Shown piece after piece: positions 23,140 through 24,596 of a DNA stretch of 24,596 nucleotides. Origin of the DNA: a virus. The stretch spans positions 1-24,596 of IMG/VR virus record IMGVR_UViG_3300025698_000053. One strand, 5' to 3'. Position numbers and translations under genes: made by a program. The number at the start of each line of letters is the position of its first letter. Position 1 is the first letter of the stretch. The notes under the pieces are model-generated. The model saw nothing but the letters and a program-made list of their open reading frames with translations. It was not told the DNA's origin and ran no database searches.

Positions 23140-24446
23140 TGTTCATTTCCATACCTAGCATCAGGCCATACCCTCATCAGCATAGGATGTTCAAAGCCAT
23201 TATGGATGGTAAGAATGTTGTTGCAATTGTGCACAGAAGGGCCGGAAAAGATGTATTTTGTATAGAGGCGTGGCTACTCCGCGCCCTACAAAGAGTTGGT
23301 ACTCACGTTTATCTTCTCCCCCAGCAAAACCAAGCAAGGTCTGTGGTGTGGTCAGGAATGGATTATACCGGAAGACCTTTCATGTCGGCCATACCGGAGT
23401 GTTTAATAGAGTACAAAAATGAAGCAAGGATGGAGCTTAGGCTCATCAATGGGTCAAGACTTGTGCTAGGTGGTTCAAATAACTACGACTCTTTGATGGG
23501 CAGCAATCCGATTTCCATCATCTATTCTGAATTCGCCCTTCATCACCCCCTGGCGCGTCAATATTTAAATCCAATCCTTATTCAGAACGACGGCCTAGAA
23601 ATTATTCAAAGTACGCCCCGGTCCCGTAATCATCTATACGACGTCTACGAAGCCGTTAAGGATAACCCGAAATACCACATCGAGCACCTAAACGTAGAGG
23701 AGACATTCAATCACGAAGGAAGGCGCATCATCACTGAAGAGCACATTGACGCCGCACGAAAGATGGGGATGTCAGAAGAGATGGTCCGTCAAGAGTGGTA
23801 CGTCGACTTCGATGTGGGTAACGTGGGTAGTTATTTTACAAGAGAAATGTCCGATATGGATAAAGAGGGTCGAATACTTCCGGTTAAGCCAAATCGCAAT
23901 CTTCCTGTACATACTGTATGGGATTTGGGCGGCACAGACGCCACGGCTGGTTGGTTATTCCAGGTAGATGGAGAATATATTAACCTCATAGCCCTGCTTC
24001 ACGATACAGGTAAGGGCTTAAAGTTCTACTTAGAATGGGCTGAGCGACTTAGGCAGCAATGGGGGTGTCAATGGGGCACGCACTTCGGTCCATTTGATAT
24101 CACGCAATCTCACCAGTCCTGGGAGCAGGCTGAGTCCAGGCTTATGCTGGCGAGAAAAGCAGGCTGGCACTTTCAAGTCACGCCCAAACTTAGCATTGAA
24201 GACGGCATAGAAGCAATGCGCTACATATTCCCAAAACTTAGGGTTAACTCAGATGATTGCACCCTAGGTGTCAGGGCTATGCGTGAGTATAGACGAGAGT
24301 ACGATGATGTTAATGCGTGCTTCAAACCTAAGCCTCTGCATAACTGGTCGTCAAATATCATGGATGCTCTACGATACCTGGCTGTAAATTACCGCAGGCT
24401 TTATGACGTACCAAGCCCTGTTAGGACGTATGAGTATAAGGGGTAG
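23139..24446 (+). CDS. Terminase large subunit (435 aa)
   Basis: Motor and nuclease that cuts and packages the genome. ATPase motifs: Walker A HRRAGKD (32-38, ending in Asp rather than Thr/Ser), Walker B SIIYSEFA with E131, and the coupling motif STPRSRNH (158-165). Nuclease motifs: VWDLGG with D262, FGPFD with D320 and SNIMDALRYLA with D409, the three acidic residues of the RNase H-like fold. The length is short relative to T7 gp19 (586 aa) but usual for this family. Both halves are complete. ATG overlaps the HNH stop; no strong ribosome binding site of its own is seen, so translation probably depends on the HNH reading. Confidence 0.92.
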   Translation: MFISIPSIRPYPHQHRMFKAIMDGKNVVAIVHRRAGKDVFCIEAWLLRALQRVGTHVYLLPQQNQARSVVWSGMDYTGRPFMSAIPECLIEYKNEARMELRLINGSRLVLGGSNNYDSLMGSNPISIIYSEFALHHPLARQYLNPILIQNDGLEIIQSTPRSRNHLYDVYEAVKDNPKYHIEHLNVEETFNHEGRRIITEEHIDAARKMGMSEEMVRQEWYVDFDVGNVGSYFTREMSDMDKEGRILPVKPNRNLPVHTVWDLGGTDATAGWLFQVDGEYINLIALLHDTGKGLKFYLEWAERLRQQWGCQWGTHFGPFDITQSHQSWEQAESRLMLARKAGWHFQVTPKLSIEDGIEAMRYIFPKLRVNSDDCTLGVRAMREYRREYDDVNACFKPKPLHNWSSNIMDALRYLAVNYRRLYDVPSPVRTYEYKG

Positions 24447-24448
24447 TC

Positions 24449-24536
24449 GGGGCATGCTGGACTCGAACCAGCGACTTGACTATTCGGATGGCTGGCCATC
24501 CGCATCCGCCCCTCTAACCATCTGAGGTAATGCCCC
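24449..24536 (-). tRNA. tRNA-like element with non-canonical anticodon arm
   Basis: Read on the minus strand: acceptor GGGGCAT (24530-24536) pairs perfectly with ATGCCCC (24449-24455); positions 8-9 are TA; D-arm CCTC/GAGG encloses AGATGGTTA; T-arm GCTGG-TTCGAGT-CCAGC is perfect and fits TTCRANY. The 38 bases between D and T arms should hold 23. They form CGGATGG/CCATCCG with a four-base loop (24485-24502) and offer no seven-base loop with T33. No CCA is encoded; the base after the acceptor is G. It is either a decayed tRNA, a non-decoding tRNA mimic, or one with an unusual arm. A weak minus-strand promoter (TTTACA, 24590-24595; TATAAC, 24565-24570; 19-base spacer) lies upstream. It starts two bases after the terL stop. 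Confidence 0.55.
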
Positions 24537-24596
24537 ACCCAACAATACCACATCCTCCGACACTGTTATATTTTAAAAGCCTCGCGGTATGTAAAA

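Noticed and set aside
1-24596. CRISPR array, insertion sequence or integrase/attachment module
   Set aside because: No regularly spaced repeats, transposase, recombinase or flanking terminal repeats were found on either strand.

Overview
The window is the late (virion assembly) region of a tailed phage with a short-tailed, podovirus/T7-type virion. Nearly every gene reads on the + strand. Neighbours abut or overlap by 1-14 bases (TAATG and ATGA junctions), good AGGAG-type ribosome binding sites precede most genes, and the gene order is that of a T7-like structural module: portal, scaffold, major capsid protein, tail tubular A, tail tubular B (nozzle), three ejection proteins of increasing size, tail fibre. 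Some members resemble the Bordetella BPP-1 type more than T7 itself (a Bbp19-like protein after the portal, a 276-residue capsid protein, a 435-residue terminase). Sigma70-like promoters and Shine-Dalgarno sites suggest a Gram-negative, probably gammaproteobacterial host; the sequence does not identify it further. No replication, RNA polymerase, integrase, holin or spanin gene is seen, so this is part of a larger genome.

Layout. 1-590: a lone minus-strand lysozyme/transglycosylase-like gene and a promoter-like region. 588-4162: putative small terminase, a small virion-associated protein, portal, Bbp19-like protein and scaffold. 4159-5576: the capsid block, with a sigma70-like promoter, a leader with three successive hairpins, the capsid gene, a small decoration-type protein, a hairpin terminator and a second inverted repeat at the next ribosome binding site. 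5577-16814: head-tail adaptor, nozzle and the gp14/gp15/gp16-like ejection proteins; the last is 1693 aa with an N-terminal tail-lysozyme domain. 16826-21082: tail fibre with a glycine-rich adhesin domain, an accessory protein, and four further probable surface proteins, one with YadA-like repeats. 21096-22426: six small genes, including two tandem paralogues and a VRR-NUC nuclease. 22480-24446: an HNH endonuclease overlapping the large terminase. 24449-24536: a minus-strand tRNA-like element.

How it works together: scaffold, portal and capsid form the procapsid; TerL (with a TerS that lies about 22 kb away) packages DNA; the tubular proteins and fibres complete the tail; the gp14/15/16-like proteins form the ejection conduit, with the lysozyme domain cutting peptidoglycan at entry. 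The least ordinary items are the structured capsid leader, the tRNA-like element with intact elbow but non-canonical anticodon arm, a minus-strand-oriented terminator at 22425-22459, the HNH gene next to terL, and the tandem small paralogues. I did not find a clear new multi-gene defence or mobile system.
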